A stretch of DNA of 64,000 bases from assembly GCF_004379255.2 (NCBI RefSeq), contig NC_056049.1, positions 22,366,063 through 22,430,062 of the forward strand, written 5' to 3'. Of this stretch, positions 49,017-62,184 are shown piece by piece. The DNA is from Salvia splendens (taxonomy: Eukaryota; Streptophyta; Magnoliopsida; Lamiales; Lamiaceae). A program made the position numbers and the translations under genes. The number at the start of each line of letters is the position of its first letter. Within the stretch, counting starts at the first letter, position 1. A model generated the notes under the pieces. That model saw nothing but the letters and a program-made list of their open reading frames with translations. It searched no databases and was not told the origin of the DNA.

Positions 49017-52000
49017 ATGGATTTCACCGAATTGGAAGCGATCGAGGGTTTGCGTTGGCCGTGGCACTCATGGCCCCTCTCGAGGCCCGAAGTCTCAGCT
49101 CTGGTCGTTCCATTATCGGTAATGTGCACTCCGCTGACGCCCTTCAGCGAGCTCCCGATCCTAGCTCACGACCCGGTCAACTGCTCCCAGTGCGGCGCCG
49201 TTTGGAACCCCTACTCCCGCGTCGATTACACCTCCAAAATCTGGATTTGCCCCTTCTGCTACCGTAGAAACCCTTTTCCTAGATCGTACGATCATATCAA
49301 TGAGAACAACATCCCCGCGGAGCTCTTCCCCACTTACAGCACCGTTGAGTATCATCTAGGTCCGGCGCCGAGATCGAATAGCGATTCGTTCTCGAATTTT
49401 TCTGCCTATTCGGGGCATGGGTTGGGTTTGGAGAGGAGTGGGGCTAGTGTTGGAGTTGGACCGGCGTTTGTGTTTGTTGTGGATGGTTGCTCTTCGGAGG
49501 AGGATTTAGGGGCTTTGAAGAGTGAGTTGCTGCATATTGTTGCGCGTCTTCCGGAGAATGCTTTGGTTGGACTGGTGGTTTTTGATGCAATGGTGAGGGT
49601 GTATGATTTGGCATTCACAGATTGTTTGAGAGTTGTCATGTTTCATGGAGGGCGTGAGGTCTCGTCTGAAAAGGTACGGTGCGTTCAAACATATGAATTT
49701 GCTCGGCAAGATGGTTCTCTTGTAGTGCATGGTTGTGTGTGTGAAAGTTAAATAAATTGAATGAGCAGTTGTATCCCATTCTCAAAGATATCAGTTACAT
49801 TGCTGAGATAAATGCTTACCTATTCAGGCTTCATACCTGATGCTGATCAATAATGTTTGGATGCAGAAAACTGAATTCACCTTTTCCACATGTAAATTGT
49901 GTGATAAAAGGGACATTTTCCATTTTGTGGTTCATGCTAGGTGACATCTGTACAGTATTTTGTCCTTGATACTAGCACATTACAATTTGTAGTTTCCTAG
50001 TTGAAAATCTTATGAACTTTCTTACATGGATGTGATCAGAACTGTTTCTTATTTGTAATGATGTAATTATATTCGTGTTTGCTTGACTTTATAATCCATG
50101 AACTTACTATCGTCAACAATTTGTACTTTGTTTCCTCCAACGATCTCAACTCTCAAGTAGATGTCTGTTAAAGTGAATATGCATAATGATGTTTTTTCTC
50201 AAATCACTTAGCTAGGAGATTCTGGGAAATGTTGATAAAGAACTGAGATGCTTCAGAATTACTAACATTTTTGTCTCGCCTTGTTTATTGAGATTAGAAT
50301 AACTGATGCAGTTCCAATCTTCATATGAGATTGTGATTTGCATGTCCTTAACTGGTGATTTATTTTAATGTACTGATTATTACACTTGTTAGTTACTTTG
50401 AATTGTTGTGACGAGAAAAGTATAAACGGGAAAAGTATAACCCAAATTCGACCATGTCTTCGAATATAGTATACAAATCTTGAAATCCAGTCTCATTACT
50501 CATATCAAACAGTACCCACATACATGTCTGAGCCATTTTGTTCATGTAGTCACCTTTTGCCCCTTGGCTTAAGCTTTTTGATGCATAGAAACTTACTTGT
50601 TATTAGTTTTACCAGTCTGTTAGTAAATTCAATGGAAGATTCAGGTGTTTTAAATTGTTTTTTACAGTGCGCTACTGATAAGATAGTGCTTTGTCGCCCA
50701 GGCTGTCAGGCTAATAGTGGATTTGCAATTTGTCTGCTAATTACTGATAGCAGTTATGGTTATTCATTGAATAAAGAAGGTAATTCGTAATATAGTGAGT
50801 TGTTCTTAGTACAAAGCTTAGGCAGTTGTTTGGGCTACTGCAGAACTGTGTGCCTAATGGATTCAGGTTACGGCATGAATGCATCTTTGCTGTTTTGTAG
50901 TTGGGGTTTCTCAGAGTTTGATGGTGAGGCCTTGAGGTTGCTGGTGTTAGAGCCATGGATAAACTTATCAGAACTTCAAAATAAACTGATACTTCTTTTA
51001 AATTTGCTTTTGCTTGATAAATTTCTGTACGTTTATTATGGTGAATGCTTACCTACTTCTGCTATCAGGCCAAAGAGCTCCTTGGGCTCCATCACATGAA
51101 GCAGTCTATTGGAAAGACTTCATCAGTACAAAAGCAAGGCTTTCTGGTTCCAGTATCTGAATACGAGTTCAATATCACCACAGCAATTGAAGAAATCCAT
51201 TCTTCACCTGTGGTCAAGCCAGGACATCGACCTTTACGGTGTACAGGGGTTGCAATAGCAGTTGCTATTGGACTGTTAGAAGGATGCTTGATAAATACTG
51301 GTTCGCGTGTAATGGTCTTCACAACTGGACCTGCAACAGTTGGCCCTGGAATGATTGTTGACTCAGATTTTGGCAGTGCTATTAGAACTCACCGTGATCT
51401 CAACAATGGTTATGCTTCCTACCATAGAAAATCTTTTGAATATTACAAGCAAATATCTCAGAGATTATCAGAGTCATCCATCGTTCTTGATCTGTTCGCC
51501 TGCTCTCTGGATCAGGTCGGAGCAGCTGAGTTGAAAGACCCAGTTGAAAGCTCCAACGGTTTCATGATGTTAGGAGAGTCGTTCGAATCTGAGGAGTTTA
51601 GAAAAAGCTTGCGTCACATGTTTGATCGTGACAGTGATGGAAATTTAGAGATGGCTTTTGATGCGACCATAGAGATCGTGACTTCCAAAGACGTGAAAAT
51701 TTGTGGAGCACTTGGACCTTGCATTTCTCTCCAAAAGAAGAATGATACAGTGAGTGAGAAAGTGATTGGTAAAGGTGGTACCCACATTTGGAAACTGGGT
51801 ACAGTCACCAGCAAAACATGCATTGCTTTCTTCTTTGAAGTTGCAGGTGAACAGAAATCTCAACCGAGCTCTGCATTTTTCATTCAGTTCATAACACAAT
51901 ACAGATATAGTAACATGGGAGTTCGGAAGAGGGTGACAACTGCTGCAAGAAGGTGGGTGGTGAAACACTCACCAGAAATTGCTTCAGGATTCGATCAGGA

Positions 52001-52724
52001 AGCAGCTGCTTCAGTTATGGCTAGGCTTGCCATCAATAAAACAGAAGAGATTTTCGCCCATGAAGTAATCAGATGGTTGGATAAAATGCTGATACGTTTT
52101 TCATCTAAATTTGGTGATTATGTGCCGGAAGACCCATCAACCTTCCGCCTTTCGACAAACTTCTCCCTCTTTCCACAGTTTATGTATTACTTGAGAAGAT
52201 CCCAGTTCATGGATGTCTTCAACAGCACTCCAGATGAGACGGCTTATTTCCGCCTGATGCTAAACCGTGAAGGGGTGGTGAACTCTCTTATCATGGTGCA
52301 GCCAACCCTGTTCCAGTATTCATTTGATGGGCCACCGATTGCAGTTGTTTTGGATATATGCTCCATCTCTTCCGATGTGATATTACTCTTCGATTCCTTC
52401 TTCCATGTCGTCATTCACCATGGCTCTAAGATTGCGCAATGGAGGAAGCTTGGCTATGACAAGGATCCGAGCCATGAAAGCTTTAGGGAACTCTTGGAAG
52501 CTGTGGAGCTTGATGCCGAGCAGCTGATGGCTGGACGGATCCCAGTCCCAAAATTCATAAAGTGTGACCAGCACAGCAGCCAGGCAAGGTTTCTTCTTGC
52601 TAAGCTAAATCCTTCTGTCACTCAAAATTCGACGTATAAAGAGGGTTCGGAATTTATATTTACTGATGATATTAGCTTGCAAGTTTTCACTGAGCACTTG
52701 CAAGCCCTGGCTGTGCAGGGTTGA
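49017..52724 (+). CDS. SEC23: COPII coat protein SEC23
   Basis: Two coding exons, 49017-49673 and 51069-52724 with a 1395-base intron between (phase 0), encode 770 residues, the normal SEC23 length. The zinc finger has Cys at about 56, 59, 78 and 81 ([16 protein letters not shown] then WICPFC). A trunk (von Willebrand A-like) domain starts at about 130 with FVFVVDGC. The remaining beta-sandwich, helical and gelsolin regions follow, including [29 protein letters not shown] and FFHVVIHHG. The C-terminal LQALAVQG is typical. SEC23 is the GTPase-activating protein for SAR1 and forms with SEC24 the inner COPII coat that buds vesicles from the ER. Plants have several SEC23 paralogues; which one this is cannot be fixed here. 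No damage seen, despite dense transposons just upstream. Confidence 0.95.
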
Positions 52725-55302
52725 TTCTTAATCTATACATAGAAACGATGATTGTATATGTATGCAAAAAAGTGTCAAATAGTTTTGGGTTTTTGGTTAT
52801 AGATTTTTCAACTTGATGACTTACATTAAGCTGGTGTTCGGTTTCCTAGATGAAATAATACTAAGATATAATCTAGAATTGAGTTGTGAGATTATTTTAG
52901 TCATATGGGATAAGTTATGACTAATTATCTCATGATTATCCATTTAGGATTGAGTTATCTTATGAACTAAAACCGTATATTTATCCCGGGATATAATATA
53001 TGCAAATGTTAATCTGTTGTGACAACTTATCAGCTTCTAGTGAGTGAAAAAGATATGTTAAATATATTTGAGCGTATTTAATTTTGTGTTCAATCTTACT
53101 AATTTGAACAAGGAGATTTATGTCCTTTCTTGGAGTTCCGGTTTCTCAATAAATATGACTGCTGCAAGAGATCTTGTGATAGTAATATTAATGAGCCACT
53201 GAAATAGATATTTCTAGATTTTCCTCATTAAATAAAATGAATAGTTATGACTTTCAACTACTCACTAGTCTACTAATTAGCCTTTTAAGTGTCTCCTACT
53301 TGAACATTGAAACTATCATTATATTTGAAGTTCGTTGCATCTAAATGATATTATGAGGAGAAAAGATGATGGGTGGAAGTCATATTTAAATATTCAAAAC
53401 TCATCTTTTCCGATTTCTTAATCATCATCACAAGATCTTAACTACACGCGCAAATTCACAAAGTAATTAATTGAAATAATATATATTAAAAATACTCATT
53501 GGCACACTAAATTGGATATCTAAACTGATTCTTTCGGAGTGGGGCGACTCATGATAAAACATTCATGATATTTTGAAAATTAGTGTTCAAAAACTTTCCT
53601 TTCATATTAAAGCTTTCAAGATCACTCTTTGATTGACGAGTCGCAGATACCGCCAACACGTATGTTATTTATTTTTTTTTATATATTTGTGAGTTGCTTT
53701 TTTTCTGTAATTATGTTGGATAGGGTTTTTGTTTTTGTCTATTCACCAATTTCATCATTTTTAGCAGTATTGTTTTATATTCTAAATTGTTTCTATATTG
53801 TTGAAAATTTGAATTGAAAGCAAAAAATTCTTGTTCGTTTAAAACATTACCTTTTTACGAAGTACATTATATAAGCCGATTTAACTTATTTGGGTAAATT
53901 TCTATCTCCTTACTCGATTCTCTGAAAATTTGAGTTTTATTTTTTCTAACTATTGGATATGTTGCTCGATCGCCATCCTTTTTATTTGAGCATTTTAGAA
54001 CACATTATAAATACGGAGGGCTCAAAATCTTTCTCGCATGTTTCAAGTCATATTGTGTGTTCCACAGTTCAAGTATCGATTTCCCTACTCGACAAAAATA
54101 ATTAACTCACATAACTTTTACGAAATTCAAATAAAAATAATTATAATCCGTTATCATGATATACAAAACCTATATGTATATATTATAGCTAAATTCTAAA
54201 ATATGGATTACATATTACTACTAAAACATAGTACTACAAGAATAGTATGTATGGGTATATAATCAATTATTTGTAAGAGTATATATATTTATAAGTATGC
54301 ACATTATTACTACACTATAATACATATAGGTCCTTATGGTTACATATAACCATAATACTAATCGCATAACACGATAATCTATTAGCAGTAATTAATTTCA
54401 TTGACTAGAAAATAATGCATGCAGTACTAGTAATCAAATGCATTGACCAGAAAAAGTTAATTAAAATTTTAAAATCCATTGACAAGAATCCATACTCAGA
54501 TGACTGCATCATTATTGAAACAAGTAGTTCAAATGCCATTGACCTCAGTTCAATCATAAAAAGAAATTAATTAAGCTGAAAACTTATTAGAAAATATTCC
54601 AGCTGGGAACATATGCATATGCTCCCAACAACCATTGCTGTTTATTTTAAGAAATTTCCATCACATCAAAGTTGACCAACATTTACCATCTAGACAAATA
54701 AATTAAATTCCAAGAAAAAGAAATTCAATTTAAAAATTGAAAAGGTATTCAATGTGTGTAAATAATTTAGTATTGGTAATGAAAGGAATAGTCCCATGAA
54801 CATGCACATGGCCTTGTTCCCTCCAGACCCCTAGTTGGGGGACTATAATATTCAAGAAACAGTGATTTGCAATAATCAATAATCTAAAAAAATAAATACC
54901 AAGATATGGAGAATCTGGTGAAATAATAAACATGGCATTTTATAAGTGGAAGAGGAAGACATAAACACAAGTGTGACAACAAAGATGTAGCAACAAAATC
55001 AAGGGTGTAATTATTAAGCAAGGCAATAATGGTAATTAGGTCAAGTAGTGATTATAATAATAGCACAATAACAAAGCCAGACACAGATGAGTGTATTTTG
55101 CGTTCTTGTCCAATACATATGATTCTTGTTCAATATCTATATATACTATAACAAAATACAGACACAGTCACGAAAAAACCCAGAAATAAAAATCGGAAAC
55201 ATGACAAAAAAAGAAGAAAGATTACAAGAAAAACAAGTTTTCTGTTGGATCAAACCAAGTCGCACAAACAGTAAAATTAAGTGATGATCATTACAAGATG
55301 CT
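52725..55302. other. AT-rich intergenic DNA
   Basis: About 2.6 kb between the SEC23 stop and the convergent Aux/IAA gene. No gene or clear transposon recognised. Confidence 0.5.
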
Positions 55303-57032
55303 TCAGCACCTGCTCTTGCATTTCTCCACAGCTCTTGGTGCTAAATTCATACACGAAAACAAAAGGAAACTATTACTAATTGTTTCATTTTTAAAAAAAT
55401 TAGATTCATCATAAATAAAACCACATATTTTTTGCAATATTTTATACTGATTAGTTATAAATGTCACGAAAAATACTTTAAAATTTCAGGCATATTCATC
55501 GTAAAGAAAATGATAAATGTATTTTGCTGTGAATATATAGACATATAGCTGTCAACCAGATTATTCATGTGCTAATTAAGACGACTACAATACAAACTTT
55601 TTATGCATGCATTGAAAGAGTAAAAAGAAAGGCTAAAATGCATGTAATTAAAAAATATATAAATAGACATAATAATTTTTAAAAACTCGTCTTAAACTAC
55701 TATTTCTTAAATAGGAATTTTGATATATAAAGACACTAATATTATGTTACATAAAGGATCATCCATGACCACCACTTTCGTTTAAGCTATGTCAGTATTA
55801 TTATTTTATTTTATATATTTATTTTGACTATAATATAATTCTACAATTTCAATTTGTTTTTTTTATAATTTCAAATAAATTAATAAAACAACAAATTAGA
55901 TCTTGATTTTTATGTAATTTATAAAATTAATACTACTAGGTATTAGGATAAAAATAAATATATAAAAGAAAAATATAACGCTAAACATGGACTAAAACAC
56001 AACATAAAGTCGCATAATATTTCTCTCTCTAGAAACAAACCCTAGTTTTTTGTTTTCTTGATAAACATTTGATGAAAGCAAGGGTAGGTTGGATGGAGAC
56101 ACATACCAAGTCCAATGGCTTCAGATCCCTTCATAATGCGGAGGCGCTTGCAAGACTCCACAAACATCCTGCAAATTATAATCCAATGAGTTATTCCTTA
56201 ACATCTCCATAATTCAGCTACATATAGTATATTGTAGAGAAATTAAATATTTAAAAAAAAAAGTTGATGAAGGAAGAACTTACTCCCATGGAACATCCCC
56301 CACGAGCATCCAGTCCCCATCCTTATCCTCATAACTTGGAACATACTCAGAAGTGTTCAACAGATCCATTAATTTCCCCTCATTCATGAAATCTATCATT
56401 CCTTGGCTCCCGTACTTACCAACTGAATTCAACACATAAATATTTTTTAGATGATAAAACAGTGATTCAAATCGATTGTAATTTATGGTATTTTTTTCAA
56501 AATTGAATGTACGTACCCATGGTGAAGGAGCTAAACATCTTAGCCAGCGCATCAGAGAGCTCTTTGTAGCTCTGATACATTCTCAGATCCACCTTCCGGA
56601 GGTACGGCGCTCCGTCCATCGACACCTTCACAAACGCCGCCGCCGCCGTTTCCTCGCTCTTCTGCCTCGCCATCACGTTCTTCCGGAACGACCGCACCGG
56701 TGGCCATCCCACCACCTGCGCCCTAGATTCACAAAAATCAAAATCTCACATTCAGTTTCCAGAAATCATTCTACCCAATCGCAATTTCTTCGAATATCAG
56801 CTTACTTCGCCGGAGGCTTCACCGGATCCTTAATCGGAACCGCTTCACCCACTCCGGAGGCCGAATTCTCGACGTTCTCCTTCAGATCTGAGTCGTCGGA
56901 GTGAAGCAGGTTCAGTTTCAGATCAACCGTCTCGGCGAAGCCTCTCTTGCCGCTGGTCTTGCTGATGTCGCCTCCGCCGCCGGGGAGGCCGAGGCACAGC
57001 TCAGTTTCCTTGAAATTCAGGCCTACTTCCAT
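55303..57032 (-). CDS. Aux/IAA auxin-response repressor, IAA7/14/17-like type
   Basis: Five exons on the minus strand, 57032-56806, 56722-56517, 56422-56284, 56168-56107 and 55340-55303, phases matching, give 223 residues. Domain I is [11 protein letters not shown], followed by [14 protein letters not shown], the Lys-Arg nuclear-signal region of this clade. Domain II is [14 protein letters not shown] with an intact GWPPV degron. The PB1 domain has [19 protein letters not shown], then [24 protein letters not shown] sequence and [19 protein letters not shown], ending KCKSRC. This pattern matches Arabidopsis IAA7/14/17. Nuclear repressor of ARF activators, removed by SCF-TIR1/AFB in auxin. The last intron is long (about 770 bases) and the final exon codes for only 12 residues, easily missed. 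Parallel to the Aux/IAA gene at 26738. Confidence 0.95.
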
Positions 57033-57046
57033 GGATCCGTCGCCGT

Positions 57047-57075
57047 CGTCGTCGATGATGATGATGATGATGAAT
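57047..57075. repeat. (GAT)n repeat in the Aux/IAA 5' leader
   Basis: GATGATGATGATGATGATG on the plus strand, about 20-40 bases before the ATG on the minus strand; likely variable in length. Confidence 0.7.
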
Positions 57076-57167
57076 TCGCTGCGGCCTTTTCAGATTATTG
57101 TGCGGAGAAAAGTGTGTGTGATAAAATCGATGGCAAAATGGGTGCAATGTGTGTGACTTTGCGGTAC

Positions 57168-57228
57168 ATATATACCATAATGCGTGCATTAGTGTATCGT
57201 ATTTCCACGGATCGGCTGCCGACACGTG
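57168..57228 (-). promoter_or_regulatory. TATA-like box, G-box and auxin-response core of the IAA7/14-like gene
   Basis: On the minus strand CCACGTGTCGGC (57229-57218) fuses a G-box CACGTG with TGTCGG, the high-affinity ARF-binding core. About 45 bases downstream lies TATATATG (57174-57167) and about 135 bases further the ATG. G-boxes are bound by bHLH (PIF) and bZIP factors, so light and auxin input might meet here. Based on motifs and spacing only. Confidence 0.5.
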
Positions 57229-57240
57229 GACTCTCGATTA

Positions 57241-57908
57241 CTAAATTGATCTTCTAGGATCAAGAGCATGTTACTAAAATAATTAAAGTTATAAATATTT
57301 TTTCCTTATAAGAAGTTTAATTTATTTAATAGGATTAATAATGTATGTGAATTGTTAGTTAATGGGTCAAGTGGATGGTTTATTTATTTAGTAGGAGTAT
57401 ATAAAAGTTGAAAGAAAACAAATAAAATGGGGGAATGGCATGATTAGGGAAACAATTAATGGATGTGGTCCAGAAAAGAACAATCATCGACCTTCTCCTC
57501 CAATTAATCATGCGAGTCGCCAGATCCTCTTCTATTATTTTATACTTCTATACTATATAATATAATGAAATTTTTATAAATATACATATGGTGGTGTATA
57601 TATGTAACGATGGTAAATTGAGTCCACAACTACGTATGCGAACATCACTTAGGAATGGTATATATCTCTACTCTTGTCGTCGGACAAGAAACTGCTGATT
57701 TTGGTTTTGAACAGGTAGCTCCGGCTTCGGGAAAAATTGGGACCATGACCGGGTGCTACAAGCCGTTCTGGTTTTGACCCCAAATAAAGCAGAGTCTAAG
57801 TAATATGGTGGTGTCCATGTTTCTTAACCGCTAGTTTTCCTATTTCATGTATGTTGTAACGACAAACAAGTTGGTAAAGAACTAGAATTTTGGTATACTT
57901 TATGCATT
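57241..57908. other. AT-rich spacer between the Aux/IAA promoter and the copia element
   Basis: No gene seen; distal promoter elements of the Aux/IAA gene may lie here. Confidence 0.45.
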
Positions 57909-57913
57909 ATAGA

Positions 57914-58233
57914 TGTTAGATTAGATGAACACGAGCTTGAATCGAATGCATGGAATGGATTTGGAAGAAGAATTTCTTATTGAATCGAGAGAAGAAATCG
58001 AGCTCAGCTACAACACACGAAATTGAAAAACTGACTAACTAACTTTTACAACATCTATTTAAATGTGATATCCAACGACTAGTTGAATCGGACGATCAGG
58101 ATTTAATCTCCCAATTAAAATTGCATCGGACGGCTCCTGAGTGTTGAAGCTTGAGATTAGCTTTAACAGCTCTTCTTCTTTACTTAGCTAACTCATCTTC
58201 GATATTCGGTGAGATTGAGTCATCACACTCACA
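57914..58233 (-). repeat. 3' LTR of the copia element
   Basis: 320 bp; differs from the other LTR by scattered single-base changes (for example at about 57949, 57953 and 57972). It ends next to the purine tract. Confidence 0.93.
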
Positions 58234-58256
58234 AATCTCCACCTTGATTACTTAAC

Positions 58257-61200
58257 TCACCTATGATCCAGGCTGCACAGATTCACCAGTTCCATACACA
58301 ACTTCAGCTTCACCTTAGGTAGCGGCTTAGTCAGCATATCGGTTGGATTCATTGCAGTGTCTACCTTGAACACCTTCACCTCACCCATTTCAATCTTTTC
58401 CCGGATTAAGTGTAGACGCACATCAATGTGCTTGCTCCTTTCATGGTGTACTTGGTGTTTGGCCAAGCTGATTGCACTCGAATTATCACAACAACCCCTA
58501 CTGTTTCTTGAACTACTCAATATGTACCCTGATTGAGATCTTCGAGTATCAATATCCCCTGCATAATCAGAGTCAGCCCAGCCCATCAATGCATCTCCAC
58601 TATACTCCTTTGCACCATTAAACAAAATGCCAATATTGTTAGCACCCTTCAAGTACTTCATCAACCATTTCAAAGCTGACCAATGCTCCTTGCCATGGTT
58701 TGATATACACCTTGAAGTTGCTGATACGACTTGAGCTATGTCAGGCCTTGTGCTAATCATGGCATACATAGCACTCCTAATCATGTTTGCATATGGGATT
58801 TTTTGCATTTCAGCCACCTCTGCCTCAGCTTTTGGCTTTTGCTCCATTGATAGCTTATAGTGATGCCCCATAGGCACTGTCACTTCTTTAACCTTGTCCA
58901 ACCTAAACTTCTTCAACAATCTTAACACATAGTCAGTCTGAGTGAGCCATATCTTCTTCTCTTTTCTATTTCTGATAACTGTCATCCCCAAAATCCTCTT
59001 AGCAGAGCCCAGATATTTCATCTCAAACACTGAACTGAGCTCATCTTTGACTTTCTGGATTTCAGAATTGCAAGCCCCAGCTAATAGCATGTCATCAACA
59101 TAGAGTAATAGGTATTGAACTGCAGCTCCACCTTCATGTTTATTATACACACACTCATCAAATTTTGAGCTCACAAAACCAATCTTGATCATGTGCTCAT
59201 CAAACTTCCTATGCCACTGCCTAGAGGCTTGCTTCAACCCATATATACTCTTTCTCAGTAGATAAACCTTCCATTTGTCTTCAGGTCTGATGAATCCCTC
59301 AGGTTGCTGCATATATATAGTTTCTTTGAGGTCACCATGCAAGAAGGCTGTCTTTACATCGAGTTGCTCTAGTTCCCAGTCTCTTCTAGCAACAATAGCC
59401 AATAATATTCTGATAGATGCATGCTTAACTACTGGACTGAACACCTCCTCAAAATCCACACCATGCTCATGTGTGAACCCCCTTGCAACCAACCGAGCTT
59501 TGAACCTCACCCCTTCTGTTCGAGATGCCTCAATTTTCTTCTTAAAAATCCACTTGCAACTAACAACCCTTCTTCCATCAGGTTTTTCAACCAGCACCCA
59601 AGTGCCATTTTTAAGCAATGACTCTATTTCCTCAATCATTGCCTGCATCCACATTTCTCTTTCTTTGCTTTGCATAGCCTTATTGTAAGAAGTAGGTTCT
59701 GAATACTCAACCTCTTCTGCCACTATCAGAGCATAGAATAGAAACTCAGCATCTGAGTATCTTGCTGGTGGTTTTATCACTCTTCTTGATCTGTCTCTTG
59801 CAAGCCTTCAGTCTCTCATGTTACTTTGATCTCCTTCAGACTGAAATGATTGAGGCACTTGTTCATTATGCAAAGGCTCTCCAGAATCTGTAATAGGGAT
59901 ATCAGTCTGAGGCTCGAGCTCCACCTCGACTCCAGAATTGGGTCTGTCTTCATGAGACTCATCTACCACCTTTTCAGCAGATTTCCTGAATGGTAGTACA
60001 TTCTCCCAGAAAGTAACATCTCTGCTTATCACTATCCTTGCATTACCAGGCTCTACACACCACAACCTATACCCTTTAACTCCTTGCTAGTAACCCAACA
60101 TCACACACCTCAAAGCACGAGGCTCCAGTTTTCCTTGCTTCACTTGAGCATATGCCTTGCAACCAAAGGTTCTTAAATCAGAATATCCTCCATAAGATCC
60201 ATACCACCGGAAATTTGGTGTGTCACCACCTATGGCTGTTGAGGGGCACTTATTCAATAGTTTGACTGCTGTAGAGGCTGCTTCTGCCCAAAATTTCTTC
60301 TCCATTCCGGAAGCAATAAGCATACATCTCACCCTTTCCAAAATGATTCTGTTGGCCCTCTCTGCCACCCCATTTTGTTGGGGATTCATTGGAACAATCC
60401 TATGTCTTTTTATGCCTTTAAGCTTACAAAAAACATCAAACTCCTTGGACAAATACTCAAGGCCGTTGTCTGTCCTTAAGCATTTCAGACATGTCCCTTT
60501 TTCAGCCTCCACCTCAGCACACCATCCCTTAAACTTGATGAAGGCCTCAAACTTCTCTTTCAAGATGAATAACCAAATCTTTCTAGAGTAGTCATCAATC
60601 ACAGTCATATAATACCTGCCTCCTCCAACTGATTTTTCTTGTGCAGGTCCCCACAAGTCACTATGTGCATAATCTAGAGGATTTGTTGAAGTGTGGTTAC
60701 CTTTTGAGTATGGCAACTTCTTGGCCTTGCCTAGCACACATTCTTCACAAATAACAGCAGCATCCTCATCATCACTGCATTGCAGAATTCCTTTCTTAAT
60801 CAATTCTGTAACACTCCCAGCAGACGGATGTCCTAATCTGGTATGCCACTGGTTCACGGTGCATGAAGCTATATTGTGAAGCTCATCACATCCTCTGCTA
60901 CAAATTAGTGCAGACATATAGTACAAACTGCCTCTCCTTTCAGCCTTCATCAACACCTTTCCTCCCTTACATACCTCCATTCTACCATCCCAACAAGAGA
61001 AAGAGCACCCTTTTCTCTCCAAGAATCCCAAGGAGATCAAATTCCGTTTAACATCGGGGATATATCTAACCCCACTGAGTGTTATCACTGCTCCATTCAC
61101 ACCATTTAATTTTATTGATCCAAGTCCCTTCACAGAACACACTGGGTTATTCCCAAGCACAACAGATCCAGTGGCTGCATTAATATCATCAAACCACTCA

Positions 61201-62108
61201 AGATTAGGGCAAATGTGGAAGCTACACCTTGAATCCATGATCCAAGTTCCAGAAACATCACCGTCCAGAATATTCAACACCTCATGGACTTCATCATCTT
61301 CAACTGCCTCTGCCGAGTTAACAGCTTTCCCCTCTGTCTCTTGTTTTCTTTTCCACGCAAAACAGTCTCTCTTCAAGTGGCCTGGTTTCTTACACCAGTG
61401 GCAAGAACGAGTCTCCCTCTGCCCTATTGGAGCATTCTTGGAATTCTCATAAGGTTTCTTGAACGACTTCTTGCCTTTGAATTTGTTGATGTTGAGGCTT
61501 TCGGCATTTTGATCAGTAGCCTTCAACTCACTCTTTTGAAGCTCGTTAGCCCTCAAGGCCGTCTGAACTTCCAAGAGAGTGATAGTCCTATTGCGACCAT
61601 ACAAGAAATCATCTCTGAATTGATCAAATGTATGCGGCAGAGCATTCAACAATAGAATAGCCTTGTCTTCATCCCCAATTGACACATCAATATTCTCTAG
61701 GTCATCTACAGCTTTATTAAAATCTTCCAATTGCTCCAAGATACCCTTTACTTCCAAGAATTTATAAGAATAGAGACGTTGTTTCATGAATAACATGTTC
61801 GCAAGAGATTTTGTCAGATAGAGATCTTCCAATTTTGTCAAAACATCAGCCGCGGTTTTCTCCTTCGCGACTTCACGTAGCACTTTATCACCGAGGCTAA
61901 GCACGATCGCACTATGCGCCTTAGCCTCTATTTCAGCTTTCTTGGCAACCGCCTTCTCATCCAGGACCCCCTTGCCTTTTCCATCATTCTTCTCGACCGT
62001 AATCGCAGATGCCAGGCCTTGTTGAATCAACATCGCTCTCATCTTCATCCTCCAGAGGGCGAAGTCATTCTTGCCTGTAAATTTTTCGGCCTCAAACCTA
62101 GATGCCAT
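58257..62108 (-). pseudogene. Copia gag-pol polyprotein with two in-frame stops and altered protease site
   Basis: The frame from ATG 62108 would cover about 1283 residues with no frameshift but with two nonsense codons: TAG at 60089-60087 (after about residue 673) and TGA at 59810-59808 (after about 766). Gag (1-230) is followed by a standard knuckle CHWCKKPGHLKRDC. The protease motif, normally DSG, is DSR (about 292-294), which should abolish activity. Integrase motifs are present (HTRLGHPSAG, later CLRTDNGLEYLS and NPQQNGVAERANR). Both stops lie between integrase and reverse transcriptase, separating the RT (YVDD near residue 1003) and RNase H (ADSDYAGDIDTRRSQSGY) from the N-terminal half. 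The element cannot make a full polyprotein unless stops are read through. Confidence 0.93.
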
Positions 62109-62184
62109 GTTTCTTCGTGGATCTGCTTCCAGAAAATCAAATCAGCTCGTCGTCTTCAACACATTCCCACAGACGGCGCCAATT

